Under the pieces are notes generated by a model. The model saw nothing but the letters and a program-made list of their open reading frames with translations. It did not search any database and was not told the DNA's origin. Source: Candidatus Nanohalarchaeota archaeon (lineage in GTDB: Archaea; EX4484-52; B79-G9). Taken from it: a stretch of 9,300 bases of DNA. The stretch spans positions 1 to 9,300 of the forward strand of contig JAFCBV010000035.1 in the NCBI GenBank assembly GCA_017610545.1. The letters are read 5' to 3'. This document shows, piece after piece, positions 1-5,915 of this stretch; within the stretch, counting starts at the first letter, position 1; the number at the start of each line of letters is the position of its first letter. Both the position numbers and the translations under genes were made by a program.

Positions 1-1254
1 GAGCGCAGACAAAAATCCGACAAACGCACCTCCAAGCACGGCAAGCGCAGGAATGTATCGCTCGAGCACCCGCTCGATTACACGTGGGTCGCGCCTGAAT
101 CCGGGTATCTGCATACCTGCTCCCTGTATCTGCTTTGCGACGCTTTTTGAGTCCATTCCGGAGGTATTCATCCAGAATATGGAAAATACCGCACTTCCGA
201 CAACCATAAATGTGGTATATACTATTACCCTCAGTATTTCGTCCCCTATCAAGGTTCCCTGAACCAAATCTATTACGAACTGCCGCGGCGGTGACAGAAG
301 ATGTATGAGGCCGCTTGATGGCTGGCCATCAACAAAACATCCTATTATGCCGCACTCGAGAGACGGATTCTCCGGGGTGGAACTTGCAAGCAATCTCCCC
401 CAAACCTGAAGGTTTATGAGAAGTGCTGCAGTAAGGATAACCGGAAGGACGTTTGTGTAAATGAATTTCAATGGCCATTTTCTGCCAAAACCACGAAATG
501 CACCGAATGCAAGCGGTATCTCAACGCGCATTGCCTGCGCGTATATAACAATAGCAAACACCGCTATTGTGGAAAGTATTGGAATACCGTAGCTTGTAAT
601 AAGGTTCATGCCCATATTGCCTGCCAGCACGTTATCTATAAGAGCCGGAACCGCCCCGACAAACTGCCCTGTTTCAGAGCGCAGTATACTAAAGCCCTGT
701 ATGAACAGCTGCTTACTTATTCCGGCAGCTATGAAAAGCGATACTCCGGAGCCAAAGCCCCATTTGGACACAACTTCATCAAGAAGTATAACAATCCACC
801 CACCGATTGCAATTTGCAGTATGACAAAAAGCATGATGCCTGTAGCGGCGACATCGGGCGCTATGGCCCCAAACGCAACGTATGCTACTGCTTCCAGAAG
901 TGCAAAAAGGTATGCAAGAATCTTCTGTGTGCCCTGAAACATAACGCGCCCGTGCTGGCTTGAAAGATCCCAGTTTATAATCTTTGCTCCCACAAGAAGC
1001 TGAAGTATAATACTTGCAGAGACTATAGGGCCAATACCAAGAGTCACAACAGTTCCGAAACTCGCTCCCATAAGGGTTGCAAGCTGCTTGAATGACTCAA
1101 GTGTTGCGGGATTTATTCTTAAAAGAAATGTTTCTGAAAGAAGAAAAAATATTCCAAGGACTATCCCAGTCCATTTTAATTTCTCGTTGAATGTCTGGCG
1201 CTTTACCGGAGACGCAACACCAGGCAACTTTTGCACAAGCGATTCATAATTCAT
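1..1254 (-). CDS. secY: Preprotein translocase subunit SecY (Sec61 alpha), 3' end cut by window
   Basis: SecY forms the protein-conducting channel in the cytoplasmic membrane that takes nascent secretory and membrane proteins from the ribosome. I translated 418 codons from ATG at 1254 with no stop before the window edge. The N terminus (MNYESLVQKLPGVASPVKRQ) leads into a first membrane helix near residues 28-45. The plug/TM2 region reads GIGPIVSASIILQLLVG (73-89). The second family signature is around LLDEVVSKWGFGSGVSLF (157-174). MRVEIPLAFGAF (242-253) and the cytoplasmic loop GFRRDPRVIERVLERYIPAL (385-404) also fit archaeal SecY. The part missing is probably the last one or two helices, about 50 residues by family comparison. 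An external loop carries Cys301 and Cys306. The gene follows L15, as usual in archaea, but after an unusually long 122-nt spacer. The ribosome-binding site is weak (AAAGGA about 9 nt before ATG). Confidence 0.97.
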   Translation of the reverse strand, partial: MNYESLVQKLPGVASPVKRQTFNEKLKWTGIVLGIFFLLSETFLLRINPATLESFKQLATLMGASFGTVVTLGIGPIVSASIILQLLVGAKIINWDLSSQHGRVMFQGTQKILAYLFALLEAVAYVAFGAIAPDVAATGIMLFVILQIAIGGWIVILLDEVVSKWGFGSGVSLFIAAGISKQLFIQGFSILRSETGQFVGAVPALIDNVLAGNMGMNLITSYGIPILSTIAVFAIVIYAQAMRVEIPLAFGAFRGFGRKWPLKFIYTNVLPVILTAALLINLQVWGRLLASSTPENPSLECGIIGCFVDGQPSSGLIHLLSPPRQFVIDLVQGTLIGDEILRVIVYTTFMVVGSAVFSIFWMNTSGMDSKSVAKQIQGAGMQIPGFRRDPRVIERVLERYIPALAVLGGAFVGFLSAL

Positions 1255-1376
1255 GAAAATCGGTCCTTTTGATGAGAGCATATCTCATTAGGCGCAGCGA
1301 TGCGCCGTACTTTTATTGCGTCCTGCGAGTTATAGCCTATTGGGACGGGCTCTGGCAGACAAATAGTAAGAACACC
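1255..1376 (-). promoter_or_regulatory. L15-secY spacer with tandem inverted repeats (possible secY leader)
   Basis: This is the only non-coding gap over 30 nt in the operon. It contains two perfect inverted repeats lying 2 nt apart. One has arms at 1291-1296 and 1301-1306 (GGCGCA/TGCGCC, 4-nt loop). The other has arms at 1272-1277 and 1283-1288 (ATGAGA/TCTCAT, 5-nt loop). A looser pairing is possible between 1319-1323 and 1343-1347. A TATA-like string, CAATAAAAG on the minus strand, lies near 1310-1318. Neither hairpin is followed by a T-run in the direction of transcription, so a simple terminator is not supported. A leader, RNA-processing site or weak internal promoter for secY is possible; the sequence does not decide between them. 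Confidence 0.4.
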
Positions 1377-1877
1377 TTATTTCTTTGCCTGACTGCTGTC
1401 TGCTGTTTTATCCGCTTCGCAAACATCACTTTCAATGAGTTTTGCTTCGCCACCGGCAGCCTCTATTTTTGCTTTTGCACTCGAAGAGAATTTTTTTGCA
1501 ACAACAACAAGCTTTGTTGCAACATTTCCCGAGCCCAAAACCTTTGTGCATCCAAGAGACGAAACATTTATCTCAATTGCGTCCTTTGTCTTCTTTGCAA
1601 CCTTCATGTCAAGAAATTTTTGGATGCTACTGTCAATTAAGCCAATATTTATTGTCTTGTCAACCCGAACTGTGCTTGGTGGCTTGACAAATCCGAATTT
1701 TCCGAGCTTAAAACCAATATTATGCATGAGGGTCATCATCTGCTGGCCTTTCTTGCCGCGGCCTGCATTTCCAACGCCTCCACGACTTCCGGAGCCCCTG
1801 TGCTTTTTCGGGCTGCCCCAGCCATGCGTCCTGCTTGCGCGCATTTTGTTTGATTTTCCTTTTGTCCTAACGACCAT
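1377..1877 (-). CDS. rpl15: 50S ribosomal protein L15 (uL15)
   Basis: L15 is a large-subunit protein that binds 23S rRNA and helps late assembly. The 166-residue product has the Gly/Arg/Lys-rich N-terminal extension typical of the family (SRTHGWGSPKKHRGSGSRGG at 15-34, then GNAGRGKKGQQ). A globular domain follows, with FGFVKPPSTVRVDKTINIG and a C-terminal region ending in a short polar tail (EADKTADSSQAKK). The ATG at 1877 is preceded by TGAGGT, whose TGA is the L30 stop codon, so the ribosome-binding site overlaps the end of the previous gene with a 13-nt gap to the start. Order L30-L15-SecY is standard for archaea. Confidence 0.96.
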   Translation of the reverse strand: MVVRTKGKSNKMRASRTHGWGSPKKHRGSGSRGGVGNAGRGKKGQQMMTLMHNIGFKLGKFGFVKPPSTVRVDKTINIGLIDSSIQKFLDMKVAKKTKDAIEINVSSLGCTKVLGSGNVATKLVVVAKKFSSSAKAKIEAAGGEAKLIESDVCEADKTADSSQAKK

Positions 1878-1890
1878 AAAACATCGTACC

Positions 1891-2280
1891 TCAACACATC
1901 ATCCGTTCAATCAATTCAGAGATTTTCTCTCCCCTGTAACCAAGTGAACCGCCCTGCTTAAAAGCAAGTTTTATACCTTTTCTTCCATGCCCTTTTTTGG
2001 GTGGGTGAAGCCTGACAAGTTTATCGGTCTCTGCATTTTTGAGCAGCTTGTCTGCAAACTCCTTGCTTACCTCGCCCCATGTAACATAGTCTTTGATTTT
2101 CTTAATCATGCCGTCATATGAAGGCGTTTTTGGAATAATAATACAATGGTTTGGCTTTTTCAGCCCAATAATTGAAAGGCTTTCCCGGATCTCTTTTCTT
2201 ATGTCCGGAGTTCCCCTAACACGCACTACAGCGTAGTATGTGTCTGGTGCTTTAGTATCATTCTTTTGGCTTGCTTTCAA
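1891..2280 (-). CDS. rpl30: 50S ribosomal protein L30 (uL30)
   Basis: L30 is a large-subunit rRNA-binding protein. The core begins at YYAVVRVRGTPDIRKEIRES and continues with LGLKKPNHC-like (IIGLKKPNHCIIIPKTPSY) and the C-terminal archaeal signature RLHPPKKGHGRKGIK...GGSLGYRGEKISELIERM. I place the start at TTG 2280, five bases after a GGTGA site at 2286-2290. This gives 129 residues and a 23-nt overlap with the end of S5. The frame is open further, to GTG 2289 and ATG 2322, but neither has as good a ribosome-binding site and the extra residues would only be an out-of-frame reading of the S5 tail. The start is therefore less certain than the identity. Confidence 0.93.
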   Translation of the reverse strand: MKASQKNDTKAPDTYYAVVRVRGTPDIRKEIRESLSIIGLKKPNHCIIIPKTPSYDGMIKKIKDYVTWGEVSKEFADKLLKNAETDKLVRLHPPKKGHGRKGIKLAFKQGGSLGYRGEKISELIERMMC

Positions 2281-2917
2281 CTTCCTCACCGTCTTTGCCA
2301 GTGTCTGGCTTCTTTTTTTCATCTACAACTGCCGGAGCTTCCGAAGGTTTAGGGTCTGCTTTCTTTTCTGCCTTGTTTTCATCTTTTTTTATTTCTGCTT
2401 TTTTCTCAGGCATCTCTTTTGTTGGTTTCTCATCAGCTTTTTTTGCAGCCTCCACTGGTTTTTCTTCTTTTACAGGAGGTTTTTCTTCTTTTTTTGCTGC
2501 CGGCACTTCTGCTTTCTTTTCATCTGTATCAGATTGTGCCTTTTCTTTTACAGGCTCTTTTTTTGGAGTTTCCTCTTTTACAGCATCATCTTTCTTTTTT
2601 TCTTCAGCAGGTTTTTCTTCTTTTACAGGAGCTTTTTCTTCTTTTTTTGCTTCCTGCTCTTTTGGTTTTACAACATCATGTTCCTCTGCACTCTCTTCTG
2701 AGTCTTGTGTTCCGGCAGGCATTCGCATCTTATTCACTGATTTCAGTGCCTCGAATGTTGCTCTGGCAAAATTTAGCCTTGAGCCGGTATTTCCAAATGA
2801 GCGCGCCCAAACATCAGTTATTCCTGCAAACCGCATAAGCTCTTTCATTTCGTGCGCAACGCAAAGGCCAAGACCAATCGGTGCAGGAAGTAATTCCACG
2901 CTTATTGAGCCTGTTTG
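2258..2917 (-). CDS. rps5: 30S ribosomal protein S5, C-terminal part plus long Lys/Glu-rich tail (displaced frame)
   Basis: This continues S5 in a frame shifted relative to the N-terminal part. From about 2911 it reads GSISVELLPAPIGLGLCV, then FAGITDVWARSFGNTGSRLN and FARATFEALKSVNK. That is the S5 C-terminal domain, which packs against S8 and contributes to decoding accuracy. About 149 residues follow (roughly 2707 down to the TGA at 2258) made almost only of Lys, Glu, Pro, Ala, Asp and Val, with PVKEEKP-type repeats. Archaeal S5 proteins normally end soon after the FARATFEAL region, so the tail is an addition, probably disordered. An ATG exists in this frame at 2947, but it falls within the CGSWECGCG coding region and is unlikely to be a real start. 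Joined to the N-terminal part, the protein would be about 360 residues. Confidence 0.85.
   Translation of the reverse strand, partial: QTGSISVELLPAPIGLGLCVAHEMKELMRFAGITDVWARSFGNTGSRLNFARATFEALKSVNKMRMPAGTQDSEESAEEHDVVKPKEQEAKKEEKAPVKEEKPAEEKKKDDAVKEETPKKEPVKEKAQSDTDEKKAEVPAAKKEEKPPVKEEKPVEAAKKADEKPTKEMPEKKAEIKKDENKAEKKADPKPSEAPAVVDEKKKPDTGKDGEEVESKPKE
2286..2290 (-). promoter_or_regulatory. Shine-Dalgarno site GGTGA for L30, inside the S5 tail
   Basis: GGTGA on the minus strand lies 5 nt before TTG at 2280, the spacing seen at other starts in this operon (3-6 nt). It is embedded in the coding sequence for the S5 C-terminal tail and decides the proposed L30 start. Confidence 0.6.
2457..2650 (-). 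repeat. 41-bp direct repeat pair in the S5 tail
   Basis: Positions 2457-2497 and 2610-2650 are 41-bp direct copies with one difference (G at 2479, C at 2632). Their offset is 153 bp, exactly 51 codons, so both are read in the same frame and encode AKKEEK(A/P)PVKEEKP(A/V)E. Shorter related pieces (TTTTACAG runs on the plus strand) occur between them near 2546 and 2577. The strand is strongly purine-biased in the coding sense. The pattern indicates expansion of the tail by internal duplication. Confidence 0.85.
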
Positions 2918-3336
2918 CCTCCGCAACCGCATTCCCATGAACCGCAACCGCGCCTTATTGGAACCATATGCAGTTTTGCCTGTCTTTCAGCTTTCTGGAT
3001 TGCTCTTTGAGCATCCTCACCTGTTGCATAGCCCATTCCTAACAGACCATTGCAATTTCCTGCAATAACTAAAGCATGAAGTGTCCTTCTGCGCCCTGAC
3101 TTGTGCATACGTGTTGTAACTCTAACAGATGTTCTGCTTTTTCCGCCACCCTTGCCCGGCATTCCCCCGGTTCTGATAAGATATGTCTCAAGTTCGGGAA
3201 CAAGAACTTCTACAATTTCGGGTTCCCTTATAATGAGGCCTTTGTCAAATATTTCGTCAATAGAGGTTATTTCCCCATTCATGACTTTTCTTCCAAGTCC
3301 GGTCTTCGGCACCCAGTTTGATTTTGCATCTACCAT
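2902..3336 (-). CDS. rps5: 30S ribosomal protein S5, N-terminal part, ends at a premature stop
   Basis: S5 is a small-subunit protein at the mRNA entry side and the decoding region. From ATG 3336 the product begins MVDAKSNWVPKTGLGRKVMN. It then has the double-stranded RNA-binding domain with RTGGMPGKGGGKSRTSVRV and a Gly-rich segment, LVIAGNCNGLLGMGYATGED. It reaches RRGCGSWECGCGG before running into TAA at 2902-2904. The rest of S5 continues in another frame. ATG 3336 is preferred over TTG 3345 because S5 homologues begin near here, TTG 3345 would add only three residues, and several junctions in this operon have the same TGAT-N(3-4)-ATG arrangement. Whether the break is real or a sequence error cannot be settled here; an intact S5 is expected to be essential. 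Confidence 0.9.
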   Translation of the reverse strand: MVDAKSNWVPKTGLGRKVMNGEITSIDEIFDKGLIIREPEIVEVLVPELETYLIRTGGMPGKGGGKSRTSVRVTTRMHKSGRRRTLHALVIAGNCNGLLGMGYATGEDAQRAIQKAERQAKLHMVPIRRGCGSWECGCGGKQAQ

Positions 3337-3346
3337 AATAATCAAC

Positions 3347-3841
3347 TCACTCGCTATTTATCTTCGCCTTGGCTTTTTCAAAGGCAGATGTTGTCTTTTC
3401 ATTTATGTGGCTTCCATTGAGCCGAGCCTCAATAGGTAAAACCGTTTTTTCATGAGGTATCTCGAGTCCGCCATCTACTGCGCCGGCAAGTGCGGCAAAT
3501 ACGCGCGAGCCTTTGATAGGCGTATGTAATCCTAAGTCAAGAATTGCTGAGGGCATCTTCTTCTTTACAGCCCTTTTTGCGCACAAAAGACCTGTAAGAT
3601 ATGCTGACGGGGTGTTCTTAGTGTATTCAGTCCACCCGAAATTCTTGAGCTCACTGCTTGTTGCGCTTGCAAGAGTCTTGTCTCCTTCAAGAACATACTC
3701 TACAATTTGAGCAATGACTTTTTTTCCTGTCACTCTAATGACAAGCCTGTGCTTTCCTGATGACAGAAGATGAAGGCGCTTCTTGTAGTCTGTTTTGCCT
3801 TCTTTTCTTCTTCGAAATGATGCCACATGTCTTGATTTCAT
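3347..3841 (-). CDS. rpl18: 50S ribosomal protein L18 (uL18)
   Basis: L18 binds 5S rRNA and, with L5, anchors it to the large subunit. The 164-residue product has the basic N terminus SFRRRKEGKTDYKKRLHLL, the conserved KVIAQIVEYVLEGDKTLASA strand region, and NTPSAYLTGLLCAKRA. The archaeal/eukaryotic block ILDLGLHTPIKGSRVFAAL follows, then GAVDGGLEIPH. It is somewhat shorter than many archaeal L18 proteins, lacking a long C-terminal segment. The ATG at 3841 sits 3 nt after GTGAT, in which TGA is the stop codon of L19e, giving tight coupling. L18 lies between L19e and S5 as expected. Confidence 0.96.
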   Translation of the reverse strand: MKSRHVASFRRRKEGKTDYKKRLHLLSSGKHRLVIRVTGKKVIAQIVEYVLEGDKTLASATSSELKNFGWTEYTKNTPSAYLTGLLCAKRAVKKKMPSAILDLGLHTPIKGSRVFAALAGAVDGGLEIPHEKTVLPIEARLNGSHINEKTTSAFEKAKAKINSE

Positions 3842-3845
3842 AATA

Positions 3846-4295
3846 TCACTTTGTTTTTTCCTTCATCTTACCAATGTATTGCTTTAAGTATGCAATGCTC
3901 TTGAAACTACCGCCATCAGCAGTTCGGTACAGCTTGCGGTATTCTGCAACTGTGATTTTCTTATTCTCCTTGTAACGTCTCAAAAACGCCCTTACTGCAC
4001 GAATTGTCTTCATCCATGCCTCTTTTTTTGGTTCGCGCGTGTTCTTAGTTCCCTTGCGCCTGCCCTGGCCTTTGCTTCGGCCTTTCTTTTTTTGCGCAAG
4101 CTTCACCTTTGCCCGGGAGGTGCTTATTCCTCTTGCAGGCAACGCAACGATTATGCCTTCTGAAATCATCTTTCTAATATCATTTTTTGTTATTGCTGCC
4201 GCCACATCAGCGCCCTTCATAGGGTCAATTTTTACGCGCCCCATTCCGACACCAAGAACTTCTGATGCCATACGACGCTTGTTTCTAAGATTCAT
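3846..4295 (-). CDS. rpl19e: 50S ribosomal protein L19e (eL19)
   Basis: L19e is a large-subunit protein shared by archaea and eukaryotes and absent from bacteria. The 149-residue, very basic product starts MNLRNKRRMASEVLGVGMGR and has DIRKMISEGIIVALPARGIS. The RNA-binding lysine/arginine stretch QKKKGRSKGQGRRKGTKNTR follows, then a helical C terminus with IRAVRAFLRRYKENKKI, YRKLYRTADGG and SFKSIAYLKQYI. Length matches the family. The ATG at 4295 follows GGTGA with 4-nt spacing. The gap to the preceding zinc-ribbon gene is 28 nt, the second largest in the operon. Confidence 0.97.
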   Translation of the reverse strand: MNLRNKRRMASEVLGVGMGRVKIDPMKGADVAAAITKNDIRKMISEGIIVALPARGISTSRAKVKLAQKKKGRSKGQGRRKGTKNTREPKKEAWMKTIRAVRAFLRRYKENKKITVAEYRKLYRTADGGSFKSIAYLKQYIGKMKEKTK

Positions 4296-4323
4296 TTTGT
4301 CACCATAAACTATTTACCATTCT

Positions 4324-4506
4324 TCAATTGTTTTCAAATTCGAACTCACTATCACCAACAGACAAGATGAGTTCCGGTGTGTATTCGGTGTGGCATAAAG
4401 GGCACTCAAAAAAGTTTATTCCCTGTTCCTTTCTTTCGGTTCCAACTCTTCCGCAACGCGGACATTGCTTTTTGCCGACATTCATGTAATTTGCCACACT
4501 CAACAA
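4324..4506 (-). CDS. Small zinc-ribbon protein of unknown function in the ribosomal operon
   Basis: I do not recognise this gene. It encodes about 60 residues with two cysteine pairs, CPRCG at 15-19 and CPLCH at 35-39, separated by 16 residues between pairs. This is a classic zinc-ribbon arrangement able to bind one zinc ion. The C terminus is acidic and aromatic (VGDSEFEFENN). It is inserted between L32e and L19e, which are normally adjacent. A strong GAGGTG site at 4512-4517 supports translation. That site overlaps the L32e stop and precedes TTG codons at 4506 and 4503; an internal ATG at 4485 would give MNVGKKQCPRCG. Open frame, strong ribosome-binding site and conserved cysteines argue for a real gene. 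By position it may act on the ribosome or in transcription/translation, but this is inference only. Confidence 0.8.
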   Translation of the reverse strand: MLSVANYMNVGKKQCPRCGRVGTERKEQGINFFECPLCHTEYTPELILSVGDSEFEFENN

Positions 4507-4511
4507 AGTAC

Positions 4512-4517
4512 CACCTC
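4512..4517 (-). promoter_or_regulatory. Shine-Dalgarno site GAGGTG for the zinc-ribbon gene
   Basis: GAGGTG on the minus strand is a full match to part of the archaeal consensus GGAGGTGAT. It overlaps the TGA stop of L32e and lies 5 nt before TTG 4506 (8 nt before TTG 4503). It is the main evidence that a non-ATG codon starts the zinc-ribbon gene. Confidence 0.65.
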
Positions 4518-4983
4518 ATTTTTTCTTGTCTTTTGCTTCAGCGCTTTTCTTACCACCGTCTTTCGTAGACTTTTTTTCATCTTTTTTTGTTTCCTTTGGT
4601 TTCTTTACCCAGATGCGCGGGTTTAAAACATGCAGTCCAAGCTTTTTTGCCTCTTTGACAATTTCGATTTTTTTCCTGTTGCCAACTGTTGCTGCAATAC
4701 GGACAGCTATTTCCTTTCCAACTCCGGCCAGATTCGAAACATTGTTTACAATAACCTCAAACATACCTCTTGGGTGCATGCCTTTGACAGACTTAGGCGA
4801 ACCATAGCTTGGTGACGGCATTGCGCCCCTAAGCCTTCGGCGAATCTTGTTGTCGCGTCCCTTTGCCTTTCTCCAACCACTTCGCGAAAGCCGCTTTATC
4901 TTGTTGGCATCAGTACGAGGGAAGTCGGGCTTTTTACCTTTTATGACCTTCCTTACCTCAAGATCTTTTTTTGTGTCTACCAT
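4516..4983 (-). CDS. rpl32e: 50S ribosomal protein L32e (eL32)
   Basis: L32e is an archaeal/eukaryotic large-subunit protein that contacts 23S rRNA. The 155-residue product contains KKPDFPRTDANKIKRLSRSG, then WRKAKGRDNKIRRRLRGAMP and SPSYGSPKSVKGMHPRGMFE. A C-terminal part with LAGVGKEIAVRIAATVGNRK and KKLGLHVLNPRI completes the conserved core. The core ends near residue 126; residues 127-155 are a Lys-rich tail (KKPKETKKDEKKSTKDGG and onward). Two in-frame ATGs are possible, 4989 and 4983. I prefer 4983, because S5 and S4e also show TGATNATNATG with the downstream ATG used. The gap after L6 is 6 nt. Confidence 0.95.
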   Translation of the reverse strand: MVDTKKDLEVRKVIKGKKPDFPRTDANKIKRLSRSGWRKAKGRDNKIRRRLRGAMPSPSYGSPKSVKGMHPRGMFEVIVNNVSNLAGVGKEIAVRIAATVGNRKKIEIVKEAKKLGLHVLNPRIWVKKPKETKKDEKKSTKDGGKKSAEAKDKKK

Positions 4984-4989
4984 AATCAT

Positions 4990-5505
4990 CTAACCCTTTG
5001 ACGCTATGTAAATGCCGTCATGAAAGACGCGCAAATCCTTTTTCTTTTTCCTGCACGCCTGCTCAATGTTTGCCGCGCTCTGTGAAACATCTTCCTTAGC
5101 CGGACCGCTAAGAGTTATATACTCCTTCTCGACCTTGACCTCTGTGTCCCCTACAACCCGCGCAGTGCGTGTCCCTTTCTCACCCATGAAGTTTGCTATT
5201 GTAACTATATTGTTTTCGAACTTGACAATCATAGGAAAGTGGGTAAATATTATTTTCATTTTATACTCATAACCGTTTTCGACGCCTATAAGCAGGTTCT
5301 TCATGTGCGCAACCCATGTGCCCATAACAGCCTTGTCTTTTCTTGCTTTTGACGAAGTGCTTATTGTTATCTTGTCTGAAACATCAAGTGCAACACGCGG
5401 ATGTCTAAACACTCTTCTCGCAATTCCTTTAGGACCCGTGACGTTAAGAGTGTCTCCTTCTTTTGAGATTTGCACTCCTTCAGGCATGTCAAGCGTAATT
5501 TCCAT
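4990..5505 (-). CDS. rpl6: 50S ribosomal protein L6 (uL6)
   Basis: L6 binds 23S rRNA near the sarcin-ricin loop and the factor-binding site. The 171-residue product has the two tandem L6 folds. The first begins MPEGVQISKEGDTLNVTGPK and includes HPRVALDVSDKITISTSS. The second includes MKIIFTHFPMIVKFENN, then NFMGEKGTRTARVVGDTEVK and EKEYITLSGPAKEDVSQSAA. The C terminus KKKKDLRVFHDGIYIASKG is typical of archaeal L6. The ATG at 5505 follows GGTGA with 6-nt spacing and lies 12 nt after the S8 stop. Confidence 0.97.
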   Translation of the reverse strand: MEITLDMPEGVQISKEGDTLNVTGPKGIARRVFRHPRVALDVSDKITISTSSKARKDKAVMGTWVAHMKNLLIGVENGYEYKMKIIFTHFPMIVKFENNIVTIANFMGEKGTRTARVVGDTEVKVEKEYITLSGPAKEDVSQSAANIEQACRKKKKDLRVFHDGIYIASKG

Positions 5506-5517
5506 AAATATTCACCA

Positions 5518-5904
5518 TTAATAGACATAGGCTACAAGAGAGCCCCCAATCTTTCCTTTTATCTCCTTGTTGCTCTTCACACCATTTGATGTCGAAACAA
5601 TAAGCATGCCAATGTCTGATGCGGGTAAAAATCTTTTTTCCCATGAAACATACTCTGTTTTCTTTATGAAAAACCTGGGAACAATTGCCTTGCAGTCATT
5701 GAGTGTTCCTGAAAGCGCAACACTTGCAAACTTTCCGCGGATTGTGTCTTTTATTTCAAAATCTTTTATGTATCCGCCATCTTTCATTATGCCCAGTATG
5801 TCTACAAGCAGGTTTGAAACATGCCCTACGGTACATGTTTTCTTACTTGCTTTCTCTGCGTTCTTTATTGCAGAAAGTGCGTCAGCCAAAGTATTATGAA
5901 GCAT
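5518..5904 (-). CDS. rps8: 30S ribosomal protein S8 (uS8)
   Basis: S8 is a primary 16S rRNA-binding protein of the small-subunit platform; in bacteria its homologue also represses the spc operon. The 128-residue product matches family length. It starts MLHNTLADALSAIKNAEKAS, has LLVDILGIMKDGGYIKDFEI in the N-terminal domain, and ends with the C-terminal block LPASDIGMLIVSTSNGVKSN followed by GGSLVAYVY. The ATG at 5904 has a perfect GGTGAT 4 nt upstream and lies 11 nt after S14, so the start is secure. Confidence 0.97.
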   Translation of the reverse strand: MLHNTLADALSAIKNAEKASKKTCTVGHVSNLLVDILGIMKDGGYIKDFEIKDTIRGKFASVALSGTLNDCKAIVPRFFIKKTEYVSWEKRFLPASDIGMLIVSTSNGVKSNKEIKGKIGGSLVAYVY

Positions 5905-5915
5905 TCAAATCACCA

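Noticed and set aside
608..937. Plus-strand ORF of 109 codons at the window start
   Set aside because: This region encodes SecY membrane segments on the minus strand, and the plus-strand reading is a shadow.
1291..1306. Transcription terminator after L15
   Set aside because: The GGCGCA/TGCGCC hairpin is not followed by a T-run on the transcribed sense strand.
1255..1376. tRNA or other structured RNA gene in the L15-secY spacer
   Set aside because: No cloverleaf, no T-loop motif GTTCRA and no acceptor stem can be formed; only short hairpins are present.
1435..1947. Plus-strand ORF of 170 codons opposite L15
   Set aside because: It is an antisense shadow of L15; the minus strand encodes a clear L15 with a matching ribosome-binding site.
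2457..2650. CRISPR-like direct repeats
   Set aside because: There are only two copies, they are in frame within a coding tail, and no spacer-repeat periodicity is present.
2902..2947. Programmed -1 ribosomal frameshift in S5
   Set aside because: No X-XXY-YYZ slippery heptamer is present in the right phase in the overlap, and the lost loop points to a deletion or sequence error instead.
2271..3068. Long plus-strand ORF (265 codons), Ser/Phe-rich
   Set aside because: It is the antisense reading of the S5 tail and C-terminal domain. The Ser/Phe richness is just the complement of Lys/Glu codons. It has no ribosome-binding site and resembles no known family.
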